Position numbers and translations under genes: made by a program
NCBI GenBank assembly: GCA_030680835.1
Contig: JAUXUD010000059.1
Location: 1-33,607, forward strand
DNA from: Bacteroidota bacterium
GTDB lineage: Bacteria > Bacteroidota > Bacteroidia > UKL13-3
Direction of reading: 5' to 3'
Length of the DNA stretch: 33,607 nt
The notes under the pieces: generated by a model
The model's input: the letters and a program-made list of their open reading frames with translations, nothing else
Database searches by the model: none
What the model was told of the DNA's origin: nothing
Part shown: positions 8,193-16,177 of the stretch, piece after piece
Position numbering within the stretch: the stretch's first letter is position 1
Layout of the letters: each line of letters opens with the position of its first letter

Positions 8193-8448
8193 GGATTTAT
8201 TTGCGATTATACTATTTTCAAAAATGAAGTTATAAACTAAAACTGAACGCAAACTGGCAAGAACCTATTTATTTTGTTTCTTTTATTCAATAATTTTTGT
8301 CCCGGATTATAGATAAAATTGGGACAAATATTATAACAAGATTGGTGCAAGTATTTATTAAAAAAATATTCGTAATGTTTGTATCCAAAATATTTATAAA
8401 TTGCATTAATCTGCTCCTCCTGATGCAAATGTGAACAGTTAACACTTG

Positions 8449-8478
8449 TTGTTAATGCAGAAAATTGAACTATATTTG
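8449..8478 (+). promoter_or_regulatory. Promoter of the AbiE operon
   Basis: TTG (8449-8451), 19 nt, then TATATTTG (8471-8478) matches the Bacteroidota TTG-N19-TAnnTTTG pattern exactly. A second TATATTTG lies at 8493-8500. The predicted transcription start falls inside the operator described next, giving a leader of about 35 nt before the ATG at 8522. The rest of the 8193-8521 gap shows no other feature I can support. Confidence 0.6.
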
Positions 8479-8504
8479 TCGCAAATAGTTGCTATATTTG
8501 CGAC
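8478..8504. promoter_or_regulatory. Probable AbiEi operator (10-bp inverted repeat)
   Basis: GTCGCAAATA (8478-8487) and TATTTGCGAC (8495-8504) form a perfect inverted repeat with a 7-nt spacer. It starts at the last base of the -7 element and covers the expected transcription start. AbiEi antitoxins of characterised type IV systems bind inverted repeats in their own promoter and repress it; by analogy this is the binding site of the protein encoded just downstream. Confidence 0.7.
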
Positions 8505-8521
8505 TGAAATGTTAAAATATT

Positions 8522-9124
8522 ATGATATTAAGCATTGAAATACAAATACTTGATAAAATTAAAAAAGCCAGAAGGGGCACGCTATACTTTCCAGAAAGTT
8601 TTTTATCCTTTGGGAATGCCAAAGCTATTAGCAAAGCTCTGGAAAGGCTAACAAAAAACGGTGAATTGACAAGGGTGGCAACAGGCATGTACGTAAGGCC
8701 GGAAAACGACCCTGTAATTGGTATGGTAACACCGGGAATTGAGGAAATTGCCAAGGCTATTGCTAAACGGGATAAGGCCAGAATTGTGCCTACCGGTATT
8801 TATGCACTTAACAGATTGGGATTATCTACACAGGTGCCACTAAATGTAGTGTATCTTACGGATGGAGCAGCCCGCAAAATAAAAATTGGGAAACGGTCAA
8901 TTACCTTCAAAAAATCAACTCCTAAAAATGTCTCTGCGATTGGTGAATTAAGCCGCCTTGCTATTCAGGCACTCAGAACCATTGGCAAAGACAAAGTAAC
9001 TTCAACTGAAATTGAGAAAATACTCTTTGTCCTCAAAAATGAAAAGCCAGCTCATTTGTTACATGATATTCGATTAGCACCGGAATGGATACGAGTAATA
9101 TTACAACCACTAATACCTCAATAA
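8522..9124 (+). CDS. AbiEi-type antitoxin / transcriptional repressor (DUF6088 family)
   Basis: This 200-residue protein is the likely antitoxin of a type IV (AbiE) toxin-antitoxin pair. The N-terminal 60 or so residues form a winged HTH (FGNAKAISKALERLTKNGEL followed by the wing TRVATGMYVRP). The rest (about 75-200) fits the AbiEi/DUF6088 C-terminal domain, with ALNRLGLSTQVPLNVVYLTDG and a basic stretch KIKIGKRSITFKK. In this class the antitoxin does not bind the toxin; it represses the operon and counteracts the toxin's effect. The toxin gene starts 3 nt after its stop, and a perfect inverted repeat sits over its promoter. Confidence 0.85.
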   Translation: MILSIEIQILDKIKKARRGTLYFPESFLSFGNAKAISKALERLTKNGELTRVATGMYVRPENDPVIGMVTPGIEEIAKAIAKRDKARIVPTGIYALNRLGLSTQVPLNVVYLTDGAARKIKIGKRSITFKKSTPKNVSAIGELSRLAIQALRTIGKDKVTSTEIEKILFVLKNEKPAHLLHDIRLAPEWIRVILQPLIPQ

Positions 9125-9127
9125 CCT

Positions 9128-10147
9128 ATGAATAAAATTTCATTACAGGAATGGCTTAAATTAAGCGACCAAACCAAACATAATATCTTTGAAGAAATTT
9201 CAAAAATTATTGGTTTACCTCCCGCTGCCGTAGAAAAAGATTGGTGGGTGGTCCGTACCTTAGAAATTATATTTAATAGTTCCATTGCCAATCATACTGT
9301 TTTTAAAGGAGGCACATCATTAAGCAAAGCATGGGGATTAATTGACCGGTTTTCGGAAGACATAGATTTGGCATTGGACCGGAAATTCCTGGGTTTTGAA
9401 AAAGCAGACAGCGAAATGACAAGTTCTCAGGTATCCAAATTACGAAGGCTTTCATCTAGTTTTATCGCTGAAAAGTATTTTCCTGAAATAAGTGAAAAGT
9501 TTATTGAATCCGGTCTGGATGTAAAAATTCAACTCGGTGAAATTAAAGCCGACGATCAGGACCCATTGGTTATAGAAATATATTATCCTTCGGTCACCGA
9601 TCCAATCGGATATTTGCAACCAAGAATATTAATTGAGATTGGGAGCCGCTCACTTATGGAACCATTCTCAACAAAAAGTTTTGTTTCCATGGTTGGAGAA
9701 CATTATGCAGGCCGGGCTTTTGCGGATCTTCATATCTCAGTTCCAACAGTTAACCCTGAAAGGACATTTCTTGAAAAAATATTTCTGTTGCATGAAACTT
9801 TCCAGATACCCAATGAAAGAACAAAAATTGAGCGAAAGAGCCGACATTTATATGATCTTGAGAAATTGATGGACACCGATTTTGCCATTGAAGCTTTAAA
9901 TAATAAAGAACTTTATCAAACTATTGTTGAACATAGAAGAAAACTCACAACCATAAGAGGCATTGATTATGCAAATCATACCCCTGATAAAATAAATCCC
10001 ATTCCTCCGGATGAAATTATTGGGGAATGGGAAAAGGATTATATTGCCATGCAGCAAAGTATGCTTTATAATCCATCACTTCAATTTGATAAATTGATCG
10101 CGAGAATTAAAACTCTGAAAGATAAAATAAATGAGATCAAGCATTAA
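9128..10147 (+). CDS. AbiEii/AbiGii-type nucleotidyltransferase toxin
   Basis: This 339-residue protein belongs to the AbiEii/AbiGii family, DNA polymerase beta-like nucleotidyltransferases that act as growth-arresting toxins; characterised relatives add nucleotides to tRNA ends. The signature is clear: VFKGGTSLSKAWG (GGTSLSK 61-67) followed by RFSEDIDLAL (76-83), the GG..S and DxD metal-binding motifs. A later conserved block PERTFLEKIFLLHETFQ and a C-terminal helical region are also present. Length is in the usual range and the frame is intact, so it should be active. It forms an operon with the antitoxin gene. It probably serves abortive infection or stabilisation of the mobile element that carries it. 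Confidence 0.9.
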   Translation: MNKISLQEWLKLSDQTKHNIFEEISKIIGLPPAAVEKDWWVVRTLEIIFNSSIANHTVFKGGTSLSKAWGLIDRFSEDIDLALDRKFLGFEKADSEMTSSQVSKLRRLSSSFIAEKYFPEISEKFIESGLDVKIQLGEIKADDQDPLVIEIYYPSVTDPIGYLQPRILIEIGSRSLMEPFSTKSFVSMVGEHYAGRAFADLHISVPTVNPERTFLEKIFLLHETFQIPNERTKIERKSRHLYDLEKLMDTDFAIEALNNKELYQTIVEHRRKLTTIRGIDYANHTPDKINPIPPDEIIGEWEKDYIAMQQSMLYNPSLQFDKLIARIKTLKDKINEIKH

Positions 10148-10333
10148 GATAATTGTTATCATAAATGGAAGTATTTTTAAAATCAAAAAGGACCCCAAAA
10201 AACAGGGTAGGGGTCATGCAGACCATGTTTGCCAAATGTTTGCCAAAACTAAATGAGTGTCCAATATACCATTGATTTGTAGTCTATTCTGTACAGAAGC
10301 GGGACCCCAGTGGAATCACGTTAGGAACTTCGA
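10148..10333. other. Intergenic stretch: hairpin and tandem 11-mer, possible element end
   Basis: The 10148-10509 gap has no gene. GACCCC (10191-10196) and GGGGTC (10210-10215) can form a hairpin that, read leftward, is followed by a T-run. TGTTTGCCAAA occurs twice in perfect tandem (10226-10236, 10237-10247). GGGACCCC at 10303-10310 begins a short GC-rich stretch that I cannot assign. Tandem short repeats beside mobile DNA often mark recombinase arm sites, so this may be the right end of the replication/AbiE element. Confidence 0.35.
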
Positions 10334-10371
10334 AAAAAACCCTTTAATCGAATATGATTAAAGGGTTTTTT
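10334..10371. terminator. Strong bidirectional terminator
   Basis: A 16-bp stem (A-run plus CCCTTTAATC, 10334-10349) pairs with GATTAAAGGG plus a T-run (10356-10371) around a 6-nt loop. It has T-runs on both strands. It lies between the rightward AbiE operon and the leftward T9SS gene, where a shared terminator would be expected. Confidence 0.8.
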
Positions 10372-10509
10372 GTTTCATTTTGTTTCGGAACCTATAAGTT
10401 CAAGACAACCATTCTACAATCCCATTTCAGGTTTAAAGGTATGAGAGATCAAAATAATAGCAACTGTTCTTACAACCAATAGCTCTTATTGAAAATTGGA
10501 GAAACAAAA

Positions 10510-12867
10510 TTATTCTATTTTAAAAAGCTTTACAGTTTTTTTGAAATCACCTTGCACCACTTCTGCCAGATAAGTTCCATTTGTAAGTTCATCTCTCACG
10601 ACAATTATTTGCTTGCTTTTGTTGTTGGAAATGGAAGAAACAAGTCTACCGCTTATATCATAAATTTTAATAAACACAGGCTCATCACTTATACTTTCCA
10701 GATTAAAATTAAAACTGTTATTCGATGGGTTGGGGTAAACGGAAAGTTCCGTTTCTTTCTTATTATCTTCATCAATTTGGTTTATGTTTTCTTTAGTTTG
10801 TGCTTTTTTACCTAAGCCACAGGGTAGTCCATTACATATGCCAAGCACATCGCCATGTCCTATATGCCCGTTAATCGCAGCAACCGGGTAATCTGATGTG
10901 GTGCCGTTATGACAAATATTTACTCTCCCAACGCTTCCTGGTGTGCGGATATCACGAACACATATAACAATATTGCATGTGGTCTGGCATCCACAAGAAT
11001 TTGTAACGGTACACACTATGTTATACTGTCCATGCATAAGTGGCGTAAACACTCTTGAGGCACCTGTACCACTTAATCCTGTTCCACTCCAACTATAGGT
11101 GAAAGGAGCACATCCTGTTGGAGTACAATTAATTATCATACTCTGATAACCATATCCGATAAACATCTGATTGACCGCTGCACCGGTGTTGGCATTTCCT
11201 ATCAAAACACCTGCAGTATTTGCTGAAGAAATAAGCGTGCAAACCGGTACGACAGACGAAGCGGATAATTTAAGAATAAAGGCATCTGATAAACCAGTAC
11301 CTGAAGAAAGGTTTGTGGCTCCAATTCCAGGATCAAAATCCAATGTTCCGGCAAATTGGCCTCCCATAAAAATATTGTTGGAGCCATCAAGTGAAAGCGC
11401 ACTAAAACTTTGATTATATTGTGAGGGTGCTGACCAAGATTTTACGTATTGGAAATCGCCGGCGTTGTTTAGTTTAAGTAAAAATTTATCATGCACATAT
11501 TGGATCGAAGTACTCAAGTTGTAAGTAGAAGTTCCCGGATCAAAATCTATAGTTCCATAAAAATCCCCAATGGAATAAACATTTCCGCAGTTATCGACAC
11601 ACAGATTGTTTATTTTGTTTGTCGTGACACCACTTATGCTTTTTGCCCACTGCAAAACTCCTATTGAGGAGTATTTGGCAATATATGAATCTAAATCATA
11701 GGGATTATAAGCATGTGAAGTGAGGGTATTTGTACCGATACCCGGATCAAAATCGAGGGTTCCGGCGTATTGTCCGGAAGTAAATATATTTCCTGCCCCA
11801 TCGGTACGTATTTTGAAGTAGTTTGCAAAAGCTTCGGTGCCTGCAATTTGTATTACGTTCACATATTCTCCTGCGGCATTAAGTTTTAAGATAAATCCGT
11901 CATATGCGTAGTGTCCGGCAGTTAGCTCATGTACTCCGGTACCCGGGTCAAAATCAACTATGGTGCTATACTGAAATGATCCTGCTGTGTATACATTTCC
12001 TGATGCATCGGTGGCAATTGAATACCCATAAGTAGGTGCAGCTGACATTACCGAAGGATTCACAGCAAGTTTTTTGGCCCACACAAAATTTCCTGCCGCA
12101 TCAAGTTTGAGAATGAAGGTTGTATTCCATGAAACTCCATTCCAGGTTCCCATCAATAGATTCGTACTGCTGCCAGGGTCAAAATCCAGGCCAATAGTTG
12201 GGCCTGTAGAAAAAGACCCTGTAAAGAGTATATTGTTTGAAGGATCAACCACCATTTCAGCAAAAGACAAATTACATCCAAACCCTGATTCTCCAATTGT
12301 TTTGACCCATTGAAATGTTCCGGAGGAGCTGTATTTCAGAATGAAACCGGCATGTTCGCTTGAACTATATACAACATTCACACCGGGGTTTAGAGGATTG
12401 AAATCCTGCAACCCACTGAAATAACCGCATAATACAGGATTCCCAGACAAATCAAGTGCAACACTGGCCACAAAGCTGATAGGATAGTCAGATCCACCAA
12501 ACTGACGAGCCCAAAGCAAATTTCCGGAAGGGCTAAATTTTGTTAAAAAACCTCTTCCCGCTGTAGAGTTTAAATTTAAAACCGTTGCTCCAGGATCAAA
12601 ATCTGCTATACCCGAAAAGGTTCCGATTGCATAAACATTCCCTGAGACATCTGCCACTGTTGCAATTATTCCTACATTATTCGATCCAGATAGGCCCTTA
12701 ACCCATTGAAAAGTTTGTGCATTTAAAGTTATTGCTGGCATTACAATTGTTAGTAATGCAATTGATAAATATTGTCCCATTTTCATTATGGGAGTATAAA
12801 TACCACATATATTTCGATAAGGAATATTTTGGTATTCAAGGGATTGATGTTTTTTTTTTGTTTTCAT
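10510..12867 (-). CDS. Secreted SBBP-type beta-propeller protein with T9SS type A sorting domain
   Basis: This is a large exported protein of up to 785 residues. The signal peptide starts near residue 28 (MKMGQYLSIALLTIVMPAI, cleavage after LNAQ), so the true start may be 12786 rather than 12867. Seven repeats of about 60-80 residues follow, each with a DFDPG or DFNP motif and a GN(I/V)(Y/F) strand, the SBBP pattern of a beta-propeller. Then come a PKD/Ig-like region with paired cysteines (CTPTGCAPFTYSWSG), a Cys/His segment (NICHNGTTSDY ... INGHIGHGDVLGIC), and a C-terminal T9SS sorting domain (LSVYPNPSNNSFNF ... ISGRLVSS ... VKLFKIE). It should be exported across the outer membrane and anchored or released. 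A two-box site lies upstream. It is not obviously related to the defence genes around it. Confidence 0.88.
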   Translation of the reverse strand: MKTKKKHQSLEYQNIPYRNICGIYTPIMKMGQYLSIALLTIVMPAITLNAQTFQWVKGLSGSNNVGIIATVADVSGNVYAIGTFSGIADFDPGATVLNLNSTAGRGFLTKFSPSGNLLWARQFGGSDYPISFVASVALDLSGNPVLCGYFSGLQDFNPLNPGVNVVYSSSEHAGFILKYSSSGTFQWVKTIGESGFGCNLSFAEMVVDPSNNILFTGSFSTGPTIGLDFDPGSSTNLLMGTWNGVSWNTTFILKLDAAGNFVWAKKLAVNPSVMSAAPTYGYSIATDASGNVYTAGSFQYSTIVDFDPGTGVHELTAGHYAYDGFILKLNAAGEYVNVIQIAGTEAFANYFKIRTDGAGNIFTSGQYAGTLDFDPGIGTNTLTSHAYNPYDLDSYIAKYSSIGVLQWAKSISGVTTNKINNLCVDNCGNVYSIGDFYGTIDFDPGTSTYNLSTSIQYVHDKFLLKLNNAGDFQYVKSWSAPSQYNQSFSALSLDGSNNIFMGGQFAGTLDFDPGIGATNLSSGTGLSDAFILKLSASSVVPVCTLISSANTAGVLIGNANTGAAVNQMFIGYGYQSMIINCTPTGCAPFTYSWSGTGLSGTGASRVFTPLMHGQYNIVCTVTNSCGCQTTCNIVICVRDIRTPGSVGRVNICHNGTTSDYPVAAINGHIGHGDVLGICNGLPCGLGKKAQTKENINQIDEDNKKETELSVYPNPSNNSFNFNLESISDEPVFIKIYDISGRLVSSISNNKSKQIIVVRDELTNGTYLAEVVQGDFKKTVKLFKIE

Positions 12868-12941
12868 AATTGTTGATTTTTTGGGTAAATATTTTTATAC
12901 CTCAACAATAAAAAAAAAATATTAAAAATGAAACGTTTTTG

Positions 12942-12973
12942 AGGGAACGGTATTTCTCATTTAGGGAACGGTA
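12942..12973 (-). promoter_or_regulatory. Two 11-bp direct repeats at 21-bp spacing (LytTR-like box)
   Basis: On the minus strand TACCGTTCCCT occurs twice (12973-12963 and 12952-12942), with start points exactly 21 bp apart, two helical turns. The pair lies 75-106 nt upstream of the T9SS gene start at 12867. Paired direct repeats with an ACCGTT-like core at this spacing are typical of LytTR-family response regulators, so an activator site is likely. The regulator itself is not in the window. Confidence 0.5.
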
Positions 12974-12985
12974 AATTTTCAGATT

Positions 12986-13107
12986 CGGAGAGGGGTGATT
13001 CAAACCCTCGGTTTCTGAATAATTTTTAAATGTCTTAAGAATCATTCTATCGCTCGAAACCATCTTCCCTTCAGAAAATTGTCTTTTCCGAAGGCATAGT
13101 CCCAATT
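12986..13107 (-). repeat. tRNA-derived repeat, copy B
   Basis: This matches copy A (1846-1978) along most of its length at roughly three-quarters identity. Shared parts are the acceptor end CGGAGAG, a degraded T-arm (minus strand GAGGGTTTGAATCACCCC), the central CTGAATAATTTTT, the hairpin at 13068-13094 (one mismatch) and CTTTTCCGAAGGCATAGTCC. The orientation is the same as copy A. It breaks off before completing the 20-nt palindrome. The remainder to 13278 is AT-rich, with no gene and no clear promoter for hsdR beyond a weak TACTTTG at 13250-13256. The 67-codon minus frame across it is a by-product. Confidence 0.65.
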
Positions 13108-13278
13108 TTGTTTGTCTTTTATTTACTCATTGATTTTTAAAAAATATAATTGATACCAGAAATAAACGTTTTTACGCACTCATAGGATCAAATCAAGGTT
13201 CAGATTAAAGAAATTATCATTCCTTTAAATGAAAAATCCTCAAATTCCCTACTTTGCAAAATATTCCACCCCTGCAAT

Positions 13279-15696
13279 ATGAACGATAAAAAGAGTCTAT
13301 CTGAACGCGATATTTGCACCAAGTATATTACTCCTGCTATCGAAAAATCTGGCTGGAACAAGCTTACACAGCTATTAGAGGAGGTTACTTTTACGGATGG
13401 TAAAATATATGTGCGGGGTAAATTAACGGCCCGGGGCAATCAAAAAAGGGCTGATTATATCCTTTATTATAAACCCAATATTCCTATTGCCATTATTGAG
13501 GCTAAAGATAACAAACATACAGTGAGGGCGGGAATTCAACAGGCTTTGGATTATGCAACCATATTGGATATTCCTTGTGTTTTTAGCAGTAATGGAGATG
13601 GATTTTTATTTCATGACCGGACAGCAAAAGAGGATAATCTTGAGTCAGAACTCCATATTGATAATTTCCCGTCTCCTGAAGAACTTTGGGAGAAATACAA
13701 AACATACAAAGGAATTAGTACACCTGCTGCTGAAAAGATTGCAGCTCAGGATTATTTTTTTGATGGTGCTGGCCGCAAACCACGCTACTACCAACAAATT
13801 GCAGTGAATAGGACAGTAGAAGCCATTGCTGCCGGTCAAAACAGGATTTTGTTGGTAATGGCTACCGGAACCGGAAAAACCTATACGGCTTTTCAAATTA
13901 TTCACCGACTTTGGAAAGTTGGAGCTAAAAAACGCATTTTGTTTTTGGCAGATCGCAATGCATTAATTGACCAAACCCGGAGAAACGATTTTAAGCACTT
14001 TAAAGATAAAATGACTGTGGTTAAGCACCGGCAAATTGATAAGAGCTATGAAATCTATCTGGCCTTATACCAGGGCTTATCTGGCAATGATGAAGATGCC
14101 AATGTGTACAAGCAGTTTTCTACTGAATTTTTTGACTTGATTATTATTGATGAGTGCCATCGGGGAAGCGCGAAAGAAGATAGCTCCTGGCGTGAAATAT
14201 TATCGTATTTTAAAAACGCCACGCATATTGGTTTAACGGCTACTCCTAAGGAAACCAAAGAAACAAGCAATACCGAATATTTTGGCGATCCTGTATATAC
14301 CTATTCATTAAAGCAAGGCATTGATGATGGGTTCCTGGCTCCATACCGCGTGGTGAGGGTTGCATTAAATGTTGATGTGGAAGGATGGCGGCCACCAAAA
14401 GGGTTTTTAGACAAAGAGGGCAATTTGGTTGAAGACCGAATCTATAACCGGACTGACTTTGACAAAAAAATTGTGGTTGAAGAAAGGCGAAAATTGGTTG
14501 CTCAAAAAATTACGGAATTACTCAAGGGCACCGACCGTTTTTCGAAATCCATTGTATTTTGTTGTGATATTGAACATGCAGAAGGTATGAGGAGTTGTAT
14601 TGCCAATGAAAACAAAGATTTGGTTTTGGAGAATTACAAGTATGTGATGCAGATTACCGGTGATAATGAAGAAGGGAAAAGAGAGTTGGATAATTTCACC
14701 AACCCCGAAGAAAAATACCCGGTAATTGCAACTACCTCCGAACTTATGACTACAGGCATTGATGCACAAACCTGCAAAATAATTGTACTGGATGCCAATA
14801 TCAATTCAATGACCAAATTCAAACAAATCATCGGTAGGGGAACCCGGATCAATGAAGAATTTGGGAAGTTTTATTTTACCATTTTGGATTTTAGAAACGC
14901 CACCGATTTGTTTGCAGATAAAGATTTTGATGGTGATCCTATCCGGCTTAAACCGGTTTCGGAAGCGGAGGATTTATCATTGGTGGTGATTGAAGAAGAA
15001 GAAAATACCTTAACTGTATTAGATGAAATTACCGGTGAAGAAATCAAATTTGAAAAAGCAAAAATTCGTTATCCGGATGGATCACAACCGGAGGGTACCT
15101 GGGCTTTCAGGGCTTCGCCCAATCGTTCCTTTCAAAAAATATATGTAAATGGGGTGGATGTTTCCGTTTTGGTAAGCCGTGAAATGTTTTTCGACCAAAA
15201 TGGTAAACCCATAACAACAAGCCTGAAAGACCATACGAAAGAAATAATAAAACAAAAATATGCATCACTTGATGACTTCTTAAATGTTTGGAATGCCACC
15301 GACCGCAAAGAAGCAATTATCAAAGAACTTAGAGAGCAGGGAGTATTGGTGGAGGCATTAACCGAAGCCGTAAACAAGGAAGTAGATTTATTTGACCTGA
15401 TTTGCCATGTAGCATATGACCAGCCACCTCTAACCCGAAAGGAAAGAGCCAACAATGTGAAAAAGCGCAATTACTTCACAAAATATGGCGAACAGGCAAA
15501 AAAGGTTTTGGAAGCCTTATTGGATAAATATGCCGATGAAGGTATTACCAATATTGAAAGTATGGAAGTGCTGAGGGTAAATCCGTTTGATGAATTTGGC
15601 TCTGTGCCAGAAATTGTTAATGGGATATTTGGGGGGAAGAAAAAGTATCAGACTGCAATCAGGGAACTGGAAATTGAATTATATAAAACGGCATGA
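13279..15696 (+). CDS. hsdR: Type I restriction endonuclease subunit R (HsdR, EcoEI-like)
   Basis: This is the motor and nuclease subunit of a type I restriction system; it translocates unmodified DNA and cuts it. At 805 residues it is of the shorter EcoEI class. The N-terminal PD-(D/E)XK nuclease has RADYILYY (D59) and IAIIEAKD (E74, K76). The superfamily 2 helicase follows: Walker A ATGTGKT (195-201), the DECH box (291-294), motif III LTATP (319-323) and motif VI QIIGRGTR near 516-523. The C-terminal third is the helical region that docks on the methylase. The frame is intact. Its TGA stop (15694-15696) lies at the edge of the inverted repeat bounding the GxxExxY gene. It heads the restriction operon. 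Confidence 0.95.
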   Translation: MNDKKSLSERDICTKYITPAIEKSGWNKLTQLLEEVTFTDGKIYVRGKLTARGNQKRADYILYYKPNIPIAIIEAKDNKHTVRAGIQQALDYATILDIPCVFSSNGDGFLFHDRTAKEDNLESELHIDNFPSPEELWEKYKTYKGISTPAAEKIAAQDYFFDGAGRKPRYYQQIAVNRTVEAIAAGQNRILLVMATGTGKTYTAFQIIHRLWKVGAKKRILFLADRNALIDQTRRNDFKHFKDKMTVVKHRQIDKSYEIYLALYQGLSGNDEDANVYKQFSTEFFDLIIIDECHRGSAKEDSSWREILSYFKNATHIGLTATPKETKETSNTEYFGDPVYTYSLKQGIDDGFLAPYRVVRVALNVDVEGWRPPKGFLDKEGNLVEDRIYNRTDFDKKIVVEERRKLVAQKITELLKGTDRFSKSIVFCCDIEHAEGMRSCIANENKDLVLENYKYVMQITGDNEEGKRELDNFTNPEEKYPVIATTSELMTTGIDAQTCKIIVLDANINSMTKFKQIIGRGTRINEEFGKFYFTILDFRNATDLFADKDFDGDPIRLKPVSEAEDLSLVVIEEEENTLTVLDEITGEEIKFEKAKIRYPDGSQPEGTWAFRASPNRSFQKIYVNGVDVSVLVSREMFFDQNGKPITTSLKDHTKEIIKQKYASLDDFLNVWNATDRKEAIIKELREQGVLVEALTEAVNKEVDLFDLICHVAYDQPPLTRKERANNVKKRNYFTKYGEQAKKVLEALLDKYADEGITNIESMEVLRVNPFDEFGSVPEIVNGIFGGKKKYQTAIRELEIELYKTA

Positions 15697-15733
15697 ACTA
15701 TGATTTAACTGATTTAATGAAGACTATGATTTT
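15695..15733 (+). repeat. Left inverted-repeat end of the GxxExxY unit
   Basis: The outer arm GAACTATGATTT (15695-15706) pairs perfectly with 16153-16164. An inner arm ACTATGATTTT (15723-15733) pairs with 16125-16135. TATGAT recurs a third time at the GxxExxY start codon (15742-15747). The outer arm begins inside the hsdR stop codon. Confidence 0.75.
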
Positions 15734-15742
15734 AATAAAATT

Positions 15743-16177
15743 ATGATTAAAGAGCAATATCCGGAAAGTGAATTGACTGGTAAAATAATTGGATGTGCAA
15801 TGGAGGTACATAAAATCCTTGGGAATGGGTTTCAGGAAGTGATTTATCAAAGAGCACTGGCGATAGAGATGAGCAGTCAGGGTTTGGCATTTAGCCGGGA
15901 ACATCAAATGGATATATACTATAAGCAAGAAAATATAGGAACAAGAAGGGTTGATTTTTTTGTGGAAGAAAAAATTATGGTCGAACTGAAAGCTGTTATT
16001 CAATTAGAGGACGTTCATCTGGCACAAGCCATAAATTATTTAGAAGCATATAATATGAAAATTGGATTACTCATTAACTTTGGCAATCAAAGCCTGCAAT
16101 TCAAAAGAGTAATGAAACCAATAAAAAATCATAGTACATCATACAATCAAAAAAATCATAGTTCAGACAATGAGTAA
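15743..16177 (+). CDS. GxxExxY family protein (probable PD-(D/E)XK-like fold)
   Basis: This is a 144-residue protein of the GxxExxY family, named for the motif present here as GFQEVIY. A nuclease-like core follows: RVDFFVEEKIMVELKAV gives the D...ExK spacing of a PD-(D/E)XK fold. The biochemical role of the family is unknown. The last 20 or so residues (NHSTSYNQKNHSSDNE) are encoded by the right inverted repeat rather than by conserved domain sequence. The gene sits between hsdR and hsdM, and its stop overlaps the hsdM start (ATG 16170, TAA 16175-16177). Relatives are often found as stand-alone inserts in Bacteroidota genomes; here it looks inserted into a restriction operon without breaking it. 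Confidence 0.88.
   Translation: MIKEQYPESELTGKIIGCAMEVHKILGNGFQEVIYQRALAIEMSSQGLAFSREHQMDIYYKQENIGTRRVDFFVEEKIMVELKAVIQLEDVHLAQAINYLEAYNMKIGLLINFGNQSLQFKRVMKPIKNHSTSYNQKNHSSDNE
16125..16164 (-). repeat. Right inverted-repeat end of the GxxExxY unit
   Basis: AAAATCATAGT (16125-16135) and AAATCATAGTTC (16153-16164) are the inverted partners of the inner and outer left arms, with another ATCATA between them (16138-16143). They encode the low-complexity tail of the GxxExxY protein and end 5 nt before the hsdM start codon. Confidence 0.75.

Noticed and set aside
8237-8428. 63-codon minus-strand frame upstream of the AbiE promoter
   Set aside because: Low-complexity composition, no homology that I recognise, and it lies in a region better explained as divergent promoters.
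10489-10815. Forward frames over the T9SS gene (for example 10489-10815 and 11171-11413)
   Set aside because: They are antisense shadows of the 10510-12867 gene, which has a signal peptide, repeats and a sorting domain.
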